A DNA stretch of 64,000 nt from Flavobacterium sp. CYK-55 (GCF_018413465.1 NZ_JAHCDK010000002.1:186001-250000), one strand, 5' to 3'. Positions 33,195 through 42,687 are shown, counted from the stretch's first letter. The notes: generated by a model not told the origin, from the sequence alone. Translations and numbers: made by a program.

Positions 33195-33887
33195 TTATTT
33201 ACCGTTTTGTGCGTCTTGAACCATTTTGTCATTGGCTGTGATAGCAAACTCAACACGGCGGTTTTTGCTGCGTCCGGCATCGGTATCATTTGATTCGATT
33301 GGATCAGCCATACCCATTCCGGTAGTGGTAAAGCGACTTGCGGCCAATCCCTTTTTAGCTAAATAAGCTTTTACTGAATTGGCTCTGTCTTGTGACAATT
33401 TCAAGTTGTAATCAGCGGCACCTTTGTTATCGGTATAACCGTAAATAACAATATTGGTATCGGGATATTCAGTAAAAACTTTTACTAATTTATCTAAATT
33501 GGCTTTGGCTTGACTGGTCAAGGTCGATTTGTTGAAGTCAAAACGAACAGCGTTTTCACCCAACACCAATTTGATTCCTTCGCCCACGCGAACTACATCG
33601 GCACCCGGCAAAGCATTATCAATTTCACGGGCTTGTTTATCCATTTTGTTTCCGATAATTCCTCCGGCAACACCGCCAACTACACCGCCAAGAACAGCTC
33701 CAACAGCGCCGTTCCCGCCTTTTCCGATATTATTTCCGAGTACAGCGCCCAAAACAGCACCTCCGGCAGCACCAATTGCTACACCACGTTGCTCATTACT
33801 GCTGTTTTTAACCGCTTGACAACTGTTCAATAAAATTGAACTCAAAATTACCGCTGCTAATGCTAAGTTTGTGATTTTCTTGACCAT
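33195..33887 (-). CDS. OmpA family lipoprotein with glycine-zipper
   Basis: A 230-residue outer-membrane lipoprotein (lipobox LLNSC, cysteine 23). Residues about 35-85 are a glycine-zipper segment (GAAGGAVLGAVLGNNIGKG, then VGGVAGGIIGNKMD), a membrane-inserting or oligomerising element. Residues about 110-220 are an OmpA peptidoglycan-binding domain with YGYTDNKGAADYNLKLSQDR and RSKNRRVEFAI, including the aspartate and arginine that hold meso-diaminopimelate. It tethers the outer membrane to peptidoglycan. It starts one base after the stop of the lipocalin gene, so the pair forms an operon ending in the terminator at 33147-33175. Confidence 0.93.
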   Translation of the reverse strand: MVKKITNLALAAVILSSILLNSCQAVKNSSNEQRGVAIGAAGGAVLGAVLGNNIGKGGNGAVGAVLGGVVGGVAGGIIGNKMDKQAREIDNALPGADVVRVGEGIKLVLGENAVRFDFNKSTLTSQAKANLDKLVKVFTEYPDTNIVIYGYTDNKGAADYNLKLSQDRANSVKAYLAKKGLAASRFTTTGMGMADPIESNDTDAGRSKNRRVEFAITANDKMVQDAQNGK

Positions 33888-33888
33888 A

Positions 33889-34374
33889 TTACTTTACTTT
33901 TTCAAATTGAAATACTACATCGGTAGGCTTATTTCCTACATTAATTTTATCTACTAGCTGAAAGTTTCCGGATTCCTGAGGAACAAAAGTCATCACATAT
34001 CCATCTCTAACCTTTTTGGCTTTTTCTCCGGCATTGACAAGTTTCAAAACAAACTGTCCTTCTTTATTGATGTACCATTTAATCGGTGAGCTAAAAGAAG
34101 TACAACCCGCTTTTGACATGCTCATCTCACCTGAATTATTATTGGCTACAAATTTCCAACTGCTTCCTTCAAAACACTTAGCATCATCCAACTGAAAAGC
34201 ATTTACTTTGATATATTCTGAACTTGGATAAGTTACAGAAGTCATGATCCAACTTCCCTTCAAAATTTTTTGAGCTTCATAGTCAGCTTTGTTACTTACA
34301 ACCGAAGTTGGTGCCGATGATTTACATGACCACAAACCAATGATCATCAAACTTAATAAAATAATTTTTTTCAT
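33889..34374 (-). CDS. Lipocalin-like lipoprotein
   Basis: From the ATG at 34374 the protein is 161 residues with a lipobox signal (MIIGLWSC, cysteine 16). Longer in-frame starts at 34380 and 34428 exist; the latter lies above the promoter box and is unlikely. The core has the features of the Bacteroidota lipocalin-like (DUF4136/DUF4923-type) proteins: ILKGSWIMTSVTYPS, WKFVANNNSGEM, WYINKEGQFVLKL and a closing VVFQFEKVK. It sits directly upstream of the OmpA lipoprotein, a pairing I recall from other flavobacteria. The ligand is unknown. Confidence 0.82.
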   Translation of the reverse strand: MKKIILLSLMIIGLWSCKSSAPTSVVSNKADYEAQKILKGSWIMTSVTYPSSEYIKVNAFQLDDAKCFEGSSWKFVANNNSGEMSMSKAGCTSFSSPIKWYINKEGQFVLKLVNAGEKAKKVRDGYVMTFVPQESGNFQLVDKINVGNKPTDVVFQFEKVK

Positions 34375-34394
34375 ATACATTAAGATTATGCCGA

Positions 34395-34402
34395 CAAATA
34401 TA
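34395..34402 (-). promoter_or_regulatory. TAnnTTTG -7 box for the lipocalin-ompA operon
   Basis: TATATTTG on the minus strand, 20 bases before the ATG at 34374. It makes the start at 34428 untranscribed. Confidence 0.5.
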
Positions 34403-34552
34403 CAACCAACCATCCAATGAATTGTCATTTAAAATAATATTAGTATGTAGAAAAAGTACGACAATTAATTTGAGTAAGACAATTTGTCATTTTTTTAAGC
34501 TTGGTATTTTATTTGACTAGCGGCAGCAAATTTTAAACTAAAAAAAATCAAT

Positions 34553-36436
34553 ATGACAACAGGAAAAATTAATGTATCGGTTGAAAACATCTTCCCGCTG
34601 ATTAAGAAGTTTTTATACAGCGACCACGAAATTTTCTTGCGCGAATTGGTCTCAAATGCCACCGACGCGACCCTGAAACTCAAACACCTCACAAGCATCG
34701 GCGAAGCCAAAGTTGAATACGGTAAGCCAATGATCGAGGTCAAAATTGACAAAGACGCCAAAAAAATCCACATCATTGACCAAGGTTTGGGTATGACGGC
34801 CGAAGAAGTTGAAAAATACATCAATCAAGTAGCTTTTTCAGGTGCCGAAGAATTCCTTGAAAAATATAAAGATTCTGCCAAAGATTCAGGTATTATCGGT
34901 CATTTTGGACTTGGCTTTTATTCTGCTTTTATGGTGGCCGAAAAAGTTGAAATCATCACCAAATCATACAAAGACGAACCGGCCGCACATTGGACATGCG
35001 ACGGCAGCCCAGAATTTACTTTGGTAGCGCATGACAAAACCGAGCGCGGAACCGAAATTATTCTACACGTAGCTGAAGATTCTTTGGAGTTTTTAGAAGA
35101 AAGCAAAATTGGTCAATTGCTCACTAAATACAACAAATTCATGCCGGTGCCGATTAAGTTCGGAACCAAAAAAGAAGCACTTCCAAAACCGGAAGATGCC
35201 GGAGATGATTACAAAACGGAATACGTTGATGTAGACAACATCATCAACAACCCAAATCCGGCTTGGACCAAACAACCCACAGATTTAAAAGACGAAGATT
35301 ACGCCGCGTTTTACCGTGAGTTGTATCCGATGCAATTTGAAGAGCCGTTGTTCAACATTCACCTCAACGTAGATTATCCGTTTAACTTGACCGGAATTTT
35401 GTACTTCCCGAAACTCGATGCGAATCTTCAGGTGCAGAAAGACAAAATTCAATTGTACCAAAACCAAGTATTCGTGACCGATAATGTTGAAGGCATTGTA
35501 CCGGAGTTTTTGGTGATGTTGCGCGGTGTGATTGATTCGCCGGATATTCCGCTCAATGTTTCGCGTTCGTATTTGCAAGCCGATGGCAATGTCAAGAAAA
35601 TCTCGAATTACATTACCCGAAAAGTAGCCGACAAACTCAAATCGCTCTTCAACGAAAACCGCGAAGATTTTGAGCAAAAATGGAATGACATTAAAATCGT
35701 GCTTGAATACGGCATGCTTTCAGAGCCTAAGTTTTATGAAAAAGCCGGAGATTTTGTGCTTTATCCAACTGTGGATGGTAAATTCTACACTTTAGCAGAA
35801 CTCAAAGAAGCGCTCAAAGACAGCCAAACCGACAAAAATGGAAACTTGGTGGTTTTATACGCTTCCAACCAAGATGCGCAACACAGCTATATTGACATCG
35901 CCAAAGAAAAAGGGTATCAAGTGTTGTTGTTAGATTCGCCGATTGTATCACATTTGATTCAAAAACTCGAAGCCGACAATGAGAAATTGACTTTCGCCCG
36001 CGTGGATGCTGATCATATTGACAAACTCATCCCAAAAGACGAGGCGCAGATTTCAAAACTTTCAGAAGAAGAATCTACCCAGCTCAAAACGGTTTTAGAA
36101 GGCATTGTTCCCAACACAACTTATTCAGTACAACTCGAAGCGATGGACAGCCACGCAGCGCCATTCATCATTACCCAACCTGAGTTCATGCGCCGTATGA
36201 AAGAAATGAGCCAGAGCGGTGGCGGCGGAATGTTTGGCATGGGCAACTTGCCGGAAATGTATAACTTGGTTGTGAACACCAACTCTGATTTGGCTTCGAC
36301 TATTTTAAAAGCCGATACATCAGTGCAAGAAAGTTTGGTCAAACAAGCTTTAGATTTGGCGAAGATTTCACAAGGTTTGCTCAAAGGCGAAGAACTCACG
36401 GCTTTTGTCAAACGAAGCTTTGAACTGATCAAATAA
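34553..36436 (+). CDS. htpG: Molecular chaperone HtpG (Hsp90)
   Basis: A 627-residue cytosolic Hsp90. The N-terminal ATP-binding GHKL domain has FLRELVSNATDAT near residue 30, DQGLGMT near 78, and IIGHFGLGFYSAF near 117. The middle domain carries the ATP-contacting arginine region NVSRSYLQ near 335, followed by a C-terminal dimerisation domain. A Gly/Met-rich loop (SGGGGMFGMGNLPEMYNLVVN) occurs near residue 560 and is usual in Bacteroidota homologues. It folds or holds client proteins under stress. It is monocistronic with a shared bidirectional terminator. I see no heat-shock operator upstream. Confidence 0.97.
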   Translation: MTTGKINVSVENIFPLIKKFLYSDHEIFLRELVSNATDATLKLKHLTSIGEAKVEYGKPMIEVKIDKDAKKIHIIDQGLGMTAEEVEKYINQVAFSGAEEFLEKYKDSAKDSGIIGHFGLGFYSAFMVAEKVEIITKSYKDEPAAHWTCDGSPEFTLVAHDKTERGTEIILHVAEDSLEFLEESKIGQLLTKYNKFMPVPIKFGTKKEALPKPEDAGDDYKTEYVDVDNIINNPNPAWTKQPTDLKDEDYAAFYRELYPMQFEEPLFNIHLNVDYPFNLTGILYFPKLDANLQVQKDKIQLYQNQVFVTDNVEGIVPEFLVMLRGVIDSPDIPLNVSRSYLQADGNVKKISNYITRKVADKLKSLFNENREDFEQKWNDIKIVLEYGMLSEPKFYEKAGDFVLYPTVDGKFYTLAELKEALKDSQTDKNGNLVVLYASNQDAQHSYIDIAKEKGYQVLLLDSPIVSHLIQKLEADNEKLTFARVDADHIDKLIPKDEAQISKLSEEESTQLKTVLEGIVPNTTYSVQLEAMDSHAAPFIITQPEFMRRMKEMSQSGGGGMFGMGNLPEMYNLVVNTNSDLASTILKADTSVQESLVKQALDLAKISQGLLKGEELTAFVKRSFELIK

Positions 36437-36455
36437 AACCCGTTTTCAGAAATAA

Positions 36456-36486
36456 AAAACCCGCAAATTCAAAACTTGCGGGTTTT
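36456..36486. terminator. Bidirectional terminator
   Basis: AAAACCCGCAA and TTGCGGGTTTT form an 11-bp stem around a 9-base loop, between the convergent htpG and adhesin genes. Confidence 0.9.
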
Positions 36487-36491
36487 CTTTT

Positions 36492-39400
36492 TTATCGTTT
36501 GAGCGAGAAATGCGCTTTAAAAGTTCGTTCATTACCTGATGAAGTTTGATAATCAATCACAAACCAATAATCAGTTGAGGGCAAAATTGCTCCATTGTAG
36601 GTTCCGTCCCAACCTGTGCTGTGCGCCGAGAATTGTTTGAGCAGTTTTCCGTAGCGATCAAAAATACTGATTTGCCCTTTTTGGTCAGATTTTAAACCAT
36701 CAATATTCCAAGTGTCGTTGTAGCCGTCATTGTTGGGTGTAAAAAACTTCGGATAACCCAAAACCGTCACCGGCAAATCAAAACTGCTGCAACCGCTTAT
36801 ATCTTTGACATGTACGACGTAATCTCCGCCTTGAGTCACCACAAAAGTATTGTCGGTTTGAAAAGCGCCGTAATTGAGTTGATATAAAAACTGTCCGCTT
36901 CCGCCTGAAGTCAGCACGACAATTTGTTGTTGATCAGCCAATTCATCATTGACATAAACCTCAGCCGTAGCCGGTGGACTATCGAGCACCGTAAACAAAT
37001 ACGTAACGGTACAACCGCTGGCAATTTCAGTAGCCACTGCTTGGTAATCCCCAATAGTTAGTGCCCAATGTGCCGAAGATGTTTCAGTCAAAGGCAAACC
37101 ATTTTGCGTCCAAACAAAAGTATAATCAGCTGTAGATAAACCCGTATCTAAAAATGATTGCGTCAAAGGCAAACCCGCAACATCAGAACAGATATAAGAA
37201 GTTTGCGCATAAACCGGATTCGGATGAATGGTTACTTCTAGACTGGTTTGCGTAGCACATTCAACTGCTGATGGTGTAAAGACATAAATTCCGTCTGCCA
37301 AATGATCAATCACAGCTGGCAACCAAGTTCCGGTGATTCCGTTGGGCGAAATGTTGGGTAAAGTTGGAGCTAATCCGCCTTCGCAAAGATCTAATTGAGT
37401 GGCAAATGAGGGAACTGTTTTAGTAATAATAGTTTGTGTGAGTTGGGTTGGCAACGCACATTGGCCCGCGTTGGGCGTAAAAGTATAAACCGTCGTTTGC
37501 GTATTATCTACAGGCGGTGACCAGGTTCCGGTAATTCCGTTAAGCGATGTGGTGGGCAACGGCGAAACAAAATTTCCCTCACAAACTGGCGTCAGGATAT
37601 TAAATAAAGGCAAAACATTGCTGACTACTGTAATTCCTATCTGTGTAGGTAAAGCACATTGCCCTGGGTTGGGCGTAAAAGTGTAAATGTCTGACCGAGT
37701 GTTGTTCAAAGCTGGCGACCAACTTCCGGTAATTCCGTTGAGTGAAGTGGTGGGTAAAGGCGCCAAAAATTCACCGGAACAAATTGGGGCGACTGGGTTA
37801 AAAGTCGGAAGAATATTGGCATTGGTTACCACAATATCCATAAAAGTCGGCAAAGCACATTGCCCTGCATTGGGTGTAAAAGTATAACGTGTAGTGGCAA
37901 GATTATTCAAAGCGGGCGACCATGTTCCTGAAATACCATTGTTAGAAACAGTAGGCAAAGCCGATAGATTTTGACCCGTACAAATCGGTGCCACTTGTGT
38001 GAAGGTCGGAACAATACTCGGATTATTCACTACGATGGTCATAAACACAACTGTAGCACATTGCCATGAATTAGGTGTAAAAGTGTAACGTGTAGTTTGT
38101 GTACTGTCAAGCGCCGGCGACCAAGTTCCGGTGATACCATTGAGTGATGTTGTTGGCAATGCAGTTAAAGTTTGCCCAACACAAATGGGCGCTACTTGGG
38201 TAAATGTTGGGGTTATGACCGGATTAACCACAATGCGCAATGTAGTTCCGGTTGCGCATTGTCCGGTTGTGGGTGAAAAGGTATAATCTGTGGTTTGCGT
38301 ATTGTTTAAAGCCGGTAACCAAGTGCCGGTAACTCCGTTAAGCGAAGTAGTCGGCAATGCGGTTAAAGTTTGTCCAGCGCAAATAGGCCCAATCGGAACA
38401 AAATTAGGAACCGTCGGTTGTTGTACTTGAATGTTCATAAAAGCTACAGACGCACATGACCCGCTTGAAGGTGTAAAAGTATAAGTGGTATTGGCCGTAT
38501 TGTTGATTGCCGGAGACCAAGTGCCCGTAATTCCGTCATTTGAAGTTGTGGGCAAAGGCAAAAGAGAATCTCCACTACAAATGGGTGCAACTTGAGTAAA
38601 ACTTGGAGTCACAAGATTATTTACTACTATAGTCATGCTAGTATTATTGGCACATTGACCACTGTTGGGCACAAAAGTATATAGGGTTGTTGCTGAATTA
38701 TTAGGCGCTGGAGACCAGATTCCCGTAATTCCTTCGAGCGATGTGGTCGGTAATGGATTTAAAGTTTGATTGATACAAATGGGGCCAATCTGAGTAAAAG
38801 TCGGCGTAATAGCACTCGTCGTCACCCCAATGGTCATTTGAACAATTTGGTTGCTGCATTGTCCGGCATTGGGCGTAAATGTATAAAGGGTGGTTTGGGT
38901 GTTGTCAACGGGCGGTGACCAACTTCCGGTGATTCCGTTGTTTGATGTGGTGGGCAAAGCCGATAGTGGTTGTCCGGCACAAATGAGCGGAACTTGTGTA
39001 AAAGTAGCAGCCGTAGATGGTGTAACAACAATTCGCATCGTAGCCGTGGCTGCACATTGACCTGTATTTGGAGCAAAAGTATAATCGATGGTTTGGGTAT
39101 TGTCTAGAGGCGGTGACCAACTTCCGGTGATTCCGTTGTTTGATGTAGTGGGCAAAGCCGATAGTGGTTGTCCGGCACAAATAGGCGCTACTTGGGTAAA
39201 AGTGGGTGTTGTAGACGGATTAACCGTTATGGTTAGCTGTTTAATCGTAGCACACTGACCTGTATTCGGTGTAAAAGTGTATTGCGTTGTTTGTGTATTA
39301 TCAAGCGAAGGTTGCCAACTTCCGGTGATGCCATTGAGTGATGTGGTAGGCAAAGCAGTTAAAGGTTCTCCTGAACAAATAGCTGTTGGCTGATTAAAAG

Positions 39401-40328
39401 TAGGTACCGTTCCGGGTGTTACATTTAAGATAACTGTATCGCTGATAGAATTCCCGCAAGCATTGGTTGCGGTTAATGTGAGTGTTACAGAACCCGATGC
39501 GGTAAAAGGCAAAGTATAATTGGTGCTCAACGAATTTGGGTTGCTAAAAAAACCTGTGGGCGCTGACCAACTCACCGAACTTTGTCCTTGTGCCGTTCCG
39601 GATAAAGAAACGGTTGCTCCGGTACAAATAGAACTAACTGTTCCGGCTTCAACCGAGAAAACATCTACAGGAGCCACACATCCCAAATTACTGTAAGTTG
39701 GATTTCCGGCTGAATTAAATGAAACACTAGCTCCGTTACCCGCAGCAGGTAAACCGTTAGCATCTACTAGTAAAGTTCTGTCATAACTTACCGAAACACT
39801 ACATCCGCCACCAAAACTAACTGTTAATGTTCTAATGCCGGGATTGACGTTATAATTCCCAAAATGACCTTGAGGAACAGTTGTATTATCTTGAAATAAA
39901 ATGTAAACGTCATGACTCAAAGCTCCGAATACGTTGGCTGAAGGTGTAAAGTTTTGACTCGTAATCACAATCACACTGGCATTGGCGGGAATGGTTCCGC
40001 TGGGCTCAATAAGTTGTCCGCATCCGCCTAAAGCCGAAATTTGAGCATTGAGTCCTGCCACTTTTGTAGCAGTTACTGAATTCTGAATCAAGCCTTGCCA
40101 GGATTGACTTGGCCAAGTAACGGACATCTGTGTAGTGTTAAGCGGAGTTGCTCCAACCACAAAAGTGAACATTTCGTTGAAGCCTTCATCGCCTGAGCTA
40201 TCGCAAGAATCAACCAAAATGGTTTCAATACGCAAACACTGCGCAGCACTTTTCTGAAAAGTGAGCACAAAAAAAACGCCCACAATCAAATATTGCAGAC
40301 TTGTTTTATGAAATTTTGATGCCATCAT
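36492..40328 (-). CDS. Giant T9SS type B surface protein with eleven 66-residue repeats
   Basis: A 1278-residue secreted protein with a signal peptide ending SAAQ. The N-terminal domain (about 30-240) is cysteine-containing and beta-rich (CLRIETILVDSCDSSGDEGF, near the lamin-tail-like proteins of Bacteroidota). An Ig-like domain follows at about 240-300, then eleven tandem repeats of about 66 residues (about 306-1036), a PKD/SprB-like pair and a type B sorting domain (FFTPNNDGYNDTWNI, IFDRYGKLL, GWDGTYNGA, FSLKR). It is probably a surface adhesin or motility-related filament protein. The last 220 residues resemble those of the 1532-residue protein, while the repeats are unrelated. Two start ATGs are adjacent. 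Confidence 0.9.
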   Translation of the reverse strand: MMASKFHKTSLQYLIVGVFFVLTFQKSAAQCLRIETILVDSCDSSGDEGFNEMFTFVVGATPLNTTQMSVTWPSQSWQGLIQNSVTATKVAGLNAQISALGGCGQLIEPSGTIPANASVIVITSQNFTPSANVFGALSHDVYILFQDNTTVPQGHFGNYNVNPGIRTLTVSFGGGCSVSVSYDRTLLVDANGLPAAGNGASVSFNSAGNPTYSNLGCVAPVDVFSVEAGTVSSICTGATVSLSGTAQGQSSVSWSAPTGFFSNPNSLSTNYTLPFTASGSVTLTLTATNACGNSISDTVILNVTPGTVPTFNQPTAICSGEPLTALPTTSLNGITGSWQPSLDNTQTTQYTFTPNTGQCATIKQLTITVNPSTTPTFTQVAPICAGQPLSALPTTSNNGITGSWSPPLDNTQTIDYTFAPNTGQCAATATMRIVVTPSTAATFTQVPLICAGQPLSALPTTSNNGITGSWSPPVDNTQTTLYTFTPNAGQCSNQIVQMTIGVTTSAITPTFTQIGPICINQTLNPLPTTSLEGITGIWSPAPNNSATTLYTFVPNSGQCANNTSMTIVVNNLVTPSFTQVAPICSGDSLLPLPTTSNDGITGTWSPAINNTANTTYTFTPSSGSCASVAFMNIQVQQPTVPNFVPIGPICAGQTLTALPTTSLNGVTGTWLPALNNTQTTDYTFSPTTGQCATGTTLRIVVNPVITPTFTQVAPICVGQTLTALPTTSLNGITGTWSPALDSTQTTRYTFTPNSWQCATVVFMTIVVNNPSIVPTFTQVAPICTGQNLSALPTVSNNGISGTWSPALNNLATTRYTFTPNAGQCALPTFMDIVVTNANILPTFNPVAPICSGEFLAPLPTTSLNGITGSWSPALNNTRSDIYTFTPNPGQCALPTQIGITVVSNVLPLFNILTPVCEGNFVSPLPTTSLNGITGTWSPPVDNTQTTVYTFTPNAGQCALPTQLTQTIITKTVPSFATQLDLCEGGLAPTLPNISPNGITGTWLPAVIDHLADGIYVFTPSAVECATQTSLEVTIHPNPVYAQTSYICSDVAGLPLTQSFLDTGLSTADYTFVWTQNGLPLTETSSAHWALTIGDYQAVATEIASGCTVTYLFTVLDSPPATAEVYVNDELADQQQIVVLTSGGSGQFLYQLNYGAFQTDNTFVVTQGGDYVVHVKDISGCSSFDLPVTVLGYPKFFTPNNDGYNDTWNIDGLKSDQKGQISIFDRYGKLLKQFSAHSTGWDGTYNGAILPSTDYWFVIDYQTSSGNERTFKAHFSLKR
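37222..39412 (-). repeat. Eleven tandem coding repeats of about 198 bp
   Basis: Each unit reads PTFTQVAPIC-x-G, L-x-x-LPTTS, NGITG-x-WSPALDNTQTT, YTFTPN-x-GQCA, then a closing strand. Every unit has two cysteines, one at each end. Blocks 38913-38984 and 39111-39182 differ at one of 72 bases, showing recent duplication or gene conversion between units two and three. Confidence 0.9.
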
Positions 40329-40440
40329 TCTAGGCGTGCAAGTTAGTACTAATTTGTTATTTAAAAATGATGCTTTCTTTATTTAACTATTAGTAAATTG
40401 CAGTATTATTTATCGAAAACAATCGCTTTTACAAACAGCT

Positions 40441-40842
40441 ATGAATCTGACTATTGAAACTCCGGCACTTTTATTTTCGGCTACTTCATTGATATTACTC
40501 GCTTATACCAATAGATTTTTGACCATTGCCGGAATTATTCGCGGACTCAAAAAAAACTACGACGAAAAAGCCAACCAAAACACCTTACTCGAAATTAAAA
40601 ACCTCAATTTGCGCCTCACATTAATCAGATATATGCAAATGTTTGGCGTTTTGAGTTTGTTTATGTCGGTTTTTGCCATGCTGCTTTTGTTTTTAGAACA
40701 ACATTTGGCCGGCATTTATTTGTTTGGCATTAGTTTGTTGTGTTTGCTGATTTCACTGGGCATCTCATTTTGGGAAATCAGTATTTCGGTCGAAGCTTTG
40801 CGCGTTCATCTGAGCGGATTAATTAATAACAATCATGAATAG
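40441..40842 (+). CDS. DUF2721 membrane protein
   Basis: A 133-residue inner-membrane protein with three predicted helices: about residues 8-32, 66-88 and 92-114. The cytosolic stretch between the first two carries the charged RGLKKNYDEKA and NLRLTLIRYM segments that are typical of DUF2721. No function is known for the family. Its stop overlaps the start of the alkB gene by 8 bases, so the two are co-translated. Confidence 0.82.
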   Translation: MNLTIETPALLFSATSLILLAYTNRFLTIAGIIRGLKKNYDEKANQNTLLEIKNLNLRLTLIRYMQMFGVLSLFMSVFAMLLLFLEQHLAGIYLFGISLLCLLISLGISFWEISISVEALRVHLSGLINNNHE

Positions 40843-41434
40843 TCTATTCCCGAGCGAGCCACTGGTTTTGCATTGGCCTGATGCCGAACTTGAATATTAT
40901 CCGAACTTTTTTAGTGCTGATATTGCAGATGAATTATTCAGAGAATTGCGTGAAACGGTTCCGTGGCAACACGACAAAATCAGGATTTTTGGTCAAGAGC
41001 ATCTCCAGCCCAGATTGACGGCTTTATTTGGCAACGACGGAAAACCTTATTCATACTCAAATATTACCATGCAACCACATCCGTGGAATTTACTATTGCA
41101 AAAAATCAAATATCAAATCGAGAGTGCTGCCGAAGTATCATTCACGACAGTGCTACTTAACTATTACCGCGGCGGAAAAGACAGCAACGGTTGGCATGCC
41201 GATGACGAAAAAGAACTCGGGCAAAATCCGGTGATTGCTTCGGTGAGTTTTGGTGCTGAGCGTTGGTTTCACCTCAAACACAACACACTTGATATCAAAC
41301 AAAAAATTTTACTCGAACACGGAAGTTTGCTCATCATGAAAGGAACTACGCAACATTTTTGGAAACATCAAATGCCGAAAACGGCGCAACCTGTGGGCGG
41401 ACGCATTAATTTGACGTTTCGGGTTATTCATTAA
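40835..41434 (+). CDS. alkB: Alpha-ketoglutarate-dependent dioxygenase, AlkB family
   Basis: A 199-residue iron(II)/2-oxoglutarate dioxygenase that removes alkyl groups from damaged nucleic-acid bases. The iron-binding HxD is in NGWHADDEKELG near residue 122, with the distal histidine in MKGTTQHFWKHQ and the 2-oxoglutarate-binding arginines in GRINLTFRVIH. The N-terminal substrate lid has NYYRGGKDS just before the HxD. It is closest in layout to the AlkB type with a short N-terminus (human ALKBH2/3-like) rather than E. coli AlkB. It lies in a three-gene run with DUF2721 and sterol desaturase genes. Confidence 0.93.
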   Translation: MNSLFPSEPLVLHWPDAELEYYPNFFSADIADELFRELRETVPWQHDKIRIFGQEHLQPRLTALFGNDGKPYSYSNITMQPHPWNLLLQKIKYQIESAAEVSFTTVLLNYYRGGKDSNGWHADDEKELGQNPVIASVSFGAERWFHLKHNTLDIKQKILLEHGSLLIMKGTTQHFWKHQMPKTAQPVGGRINLTFRVIH

Positions 41435-41443
41435 ATTTAATTT

Positions 41444-42289
41444 ATGGAACAAATCATCGCTTATTTTTCAACGATTCCGTCAGCGCACCGAAGTTTAATC
41501 TTGGTGAGCGGCATAACGATTTTTTGGTTGATTGAAAACCAGTTTCCGCTGTTTAAATTAAAATACAACAAATGGCAACACGCGGGCATTAACATCTTCT
41601 TTACCCTCACAACCATTGTGATCAATTTTCTGCTGGCTTTTATCTTGGTCAAGACTTCTGATTGGGCGGTGAAGCATCATTTCGGATTGCTTTCTTGGTT
41701 GCCCAAAATGCCTATACTGCTGCATACTTTAGTGGGTTTGTTGCTTATGGATTTTTTCGGCGCTTATTTAATTCATTGGCTCGAACATCGCGTTTCTTGG
41801 TTGTGGCGTTTTCATTTGATTCATCATACCGATACATGGATTGATACTACTTCGGCCAACCGTCATCATCCCGGCGAAAGCGTTCTGAGGTTTATTTTTA
41901 CAACTTTGGGCGTTGCTTTGGTAGGTTGTCCGATGTGGATGATTTTTTTGTATCAGACTTTATCTGTTGTGGCCACGCAATTCAACCACGCCAATATCAG
42001 TCTGCCCGGAAAACTAGATTTATGGTTGAGTTATTTGATTGTTTCACCTGATATGCATAAGGTTCATCATCATTATAAATTACCTTATACCGATAGCAAT
42101 TATGGAAACATCTTTTCGGTTTGGGATCGATTATTGGGCACATACATGACCTTGCCAAAAGAGCGAATTATTTATGGAGTTGATACGCATCCGGATCCAA
42201 ACGAACACAACAAAATCAAATCGTTACTGTTGGTTCCCTTTCGAGCCAAAAGAACCGCCTCAGAACCTGAACAAAAAAATTTCGAGTAG
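41444..42289 (+). CDS. Sterol desaturase / fatty acid hydroxylase family protein
   Basis: A 281-residue integral membrane di-iron enzyme. Four hydrophobic helices span about residues 15-35, 48-70, 85-110 and 150-175. The histidine clusters that bind the di-iron site are HWLEHRVSWLWRFHLIHH near 111-128, NRHHPGES near 140 and HKVHHHYKLP near 205. The family oxidises lipids: fatty acids, carotenoids or sterol-like molecules. The substrate here is unknown; hydroxylated ornithine lipids or carotenoids are possibilities in flavobacteria. It lies 9 bases after alkB. Confidence 0.9.
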   Translation: MEQIIAYFSTIPSAHRSLILVSGITIFWLIENQFPLFKLKYNKWQHAGINIFFTLTTIVINFLLAFILVKTSDWAVKHHFGLLSWLPKMPILLHTLVGLLLMDFFGAYLIHWLEHRVSWLWRFHLIHHTDTWIDTTSANRHHPGESVLRFIFTTLGVALVGCPMWMIFLYQTLSVVATQFNHANISLPGKLDLWLSYLIVSPDMHKVHHHYKLPYTDSNYGNIFSVWDRLLGTYMTLPKERIIYGVDTHPDPNEHNKIKSLLLVPFRAKRTASEPEQKNFE

Positions 42290-42376
42290 TTGTAAATCAA
42301 TAATTTTTTTTACTAATATTGGATACATAAAAACGTAACCAACTAGAAAAAACACCTTTGAAATAATTTTCAACCC

Positions 42377-42649
42377 ATGAAAAAGAGTAGACGAGAGCTT
42401 ACCCGGGAAGAAAACGAAAGATTGATTTCGCTAGCCCTTGAAGAAAGAAACCCTTTTGAGGTTATTAAAAAAGAACTTGGCATTGATGAAAAAGAAGTGC
42501 TCGAGATTATGAAAAAAAGAATGCCTGCCGACCAATACGAAGTCTGGAAGAAAAAGGCCAATGCATCCAAACCCAAGCCCAAGCCGATTCGTGTAGATGA
42601 TTTTGACGACGAACTTGACGGAAAATACTACATTAGAAATAGATTTTAA
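42377..42649 (+). CDS. DUF2805 / TIGR03643 family small protein
   Basis: A 90-residue basic cytosolic protein. The helical segment LTREENERLISLALEERNPF followed by EVIKKELGIDEKEVLEIMKKRM matches the TIGR03643 family, which looks like a helix-turn-helix but has no assigned role. The C-terminal tail is lysine-proline rich (KPKPKP) then acidic (DDFDDELDG). Its own terminator follows directly. Confidence 0.8.
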   Translation: MKKSRRELTREENERLISLALEERNPFEVIKKELGIDEKEVLEIMKKRMPADQYEVWKKKANASKPKPKPIRVDDFDDELDGKYYIRNRF

Positions 42650-42657
42650 AAAAACAG

Positions 42658-42687
42658 ACTCCTGCCCTTTTCGGCGGGAGTTTTTTT
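42658..42687 (+). terminator. Intrinsic terminator
   Basis: ACTCCTGCC pairs with GGCGGGAGT (one wobble) around a 6-base loop and is followed by seven T. Confidence 0.88.

Noticed and set aside
33195..34374. Phage or conjugative element cargo among the surface-protein genes
   Set aside because: No integrase, transposase, relaxase or phage structural gene is present and the flanking genes are housekeeping.
35285..35677. Long open frame antisense to htpG
   Set aside because: It mirrors the codon pattern of htpG, has no promoter box or signal and resembles no family; it is a shadow of the real gene.
41444..42289. Sterol biosynthesis pathway
   Set aside because: Only one member of the broad di-iron hydroxylase family is present; no squalene or sterol genes are seen.
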